From Dehalococcoidia bacterium (lineage in GTDB: Bacteria > Chloroflexota > Dehalococcoidia > Dehalococcoidales > RBG-16-60-22): a DNA stretch of 5,936 nt. Below, one piece after another: positions 5,580-5,936 of this stretch (the stretch's first letter is position 1; every line of letters begins with the position of its first letter). A program made the position numbers and the translations under genes. The notes below the pieces were generated by a model, which did not search any database, was not told the DNA's origin, and saw only the letters and a program-made list of their open reading frames with translations. The stretch spans positions 1 through 5,936 of the forward strand of contig JABMRL010000058.1 in NCBI GenBank assembly GCA_013202615.1, written 5' to 3'.

Positions 5580-5936
5580 ATGGAGCCGACGAGAGAGGTA
5601 TTCTGGAATATTCAGCTTGGCGTTATTATGGATGTGCTGGCCGCGGTGGCGGTCGGCATTTTCATCTACGCATTCTACCGCCGGGTAAGGCTCTGGAAAA
5701 TTGGCCGACCGGATGACCGGTTCAGTCGGCTGGGGAGAAGGGTGCGGGCATTCCTGGCCTACACGGTGGTACACCTCTTATTACACGGCAAGCTCTTCGG
5801 TGTGACCAGGGGGGCGCGTTTCCGGGAGTTGTATCCGGGGGTCATCCATTTCCTCATTTTTTCGGGCTGTGCCGTCCTGTTCATGGGGACGGTGCTGGTA
5901 GCCGCGCACCATTACATTTATGACTTCCTGGAGGGC
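5580..5936 (+). CDS. Heterodisulfide-reductase-like Fe-S oxidoreductase, N-terminal membrane part (partial)
   Basis: The frame opens at ATG 5580 after GAGGGG (5571-5576) and stays open to the window end, giving 119 residues without a stop. The sequence starts MEPTREVFWNI and has a membrane helix at about 12-32. A basic cytoplasmic loop (RRVRLWKIGRPDDRFSR) and a helix with H65 and H69 follow. Next comes FRELYPGVIHFLIFSG (81-96, H90), leading into a further helix ending near H110-H111. The REVFWNI start and the R-x-YPG-x-x-HFLIF block are typical of the nitrate reductase gamma-like (NarI-like, possibly heme b) domain at the start of large proteins. Such proteins continue into 4Fe-4S and CCG cysteine-rich domains related to HdrD/GlpC. 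That continuation is not visible, so the Fe-S part is inferred. A stand-alone NarI-like subunit is the alternative. The function would be membrane electron transfer. Confidence 0.75.
   Translation, partial: MEPTREVFWNIQLGVIMDVLAAVAVGIFIYAFYRRVRLWKIGRPDDRFSRLGRRVRAFLAYTVVHLLLHGKLFGVTRGARFRELYPGVIHFLIFSGCAVLFMGTVLVAAHHYIYDFLEG

Overview
The window is a gene-dense, single-strand (+) stretch of a bacterial chromosome. It holds housekeeping genes and shows no insertion sequence, phage gene, CRISPR array, tRNA or rRNA. GC content is moderate to high. The combination of RecA, RecX and RNase Y with a YmdB-type phosphodiesterase, a PHP phosphoesterase, a PlsY-like acyltransferase, a small B-box zinc-finger membrane protein and a heterodisulfide-reductase-like membrane protein suggests an anaerobic member of Chloroflexota, class Dehalococcoidia. 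This assignment is inferred from protein style and gene order and was not tested by a search.

Layout: (1) 1-345 is the 3' end of recA. (2) 346-440 is a 95-base gap with a strong intrinsic terminator (hairpin 386-417, six T at 418-423). (3) 441-1076 is recX, starting at GTG. (4) 1077-1157 is an 81-base leader with a G-rich ribosome binding site for rny. (5) 1158-5555 is a tight run of five genes: rny, ymdB-type phosphodiesterase, PHP phosphoesterase, plsY-like gene and a B-box zinc-finger membrane protein. Their gaps are 9, -1, 20 and -1 bases, which suggests one operon with translational coupling. (6) 5556-5579 is a short AT-rich gap containing most of a perfect 14-base palindrome. (7) 5580-5936 is the 5' part of a membrane protein gene that runs off the window and resembles the N-terminal domain of heterodisulfide-reductase-related Fe-S oxidoreductases.

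Functionally, recA/recX form a recombination module in which recX can be transcribed only through the recA terminator. The rny-ymdB-PHP block places a membrane-anchored endoribonuclease beside two metal-dependent phosphoesterases, one from a family containing a 5'-3' RNA exonuclease and 3',5'-bisphosphate nucleotidase. This suggests an RNA/nucleotide turnover unit. The plsY-like gene belongs to phospholipid synthesis. The least understood items are the B-box membrane protein, the degenerate third motif of the PlsY-like protein, and the Fur-box-like palindrome before the last gene. No clearly novel system is visible.
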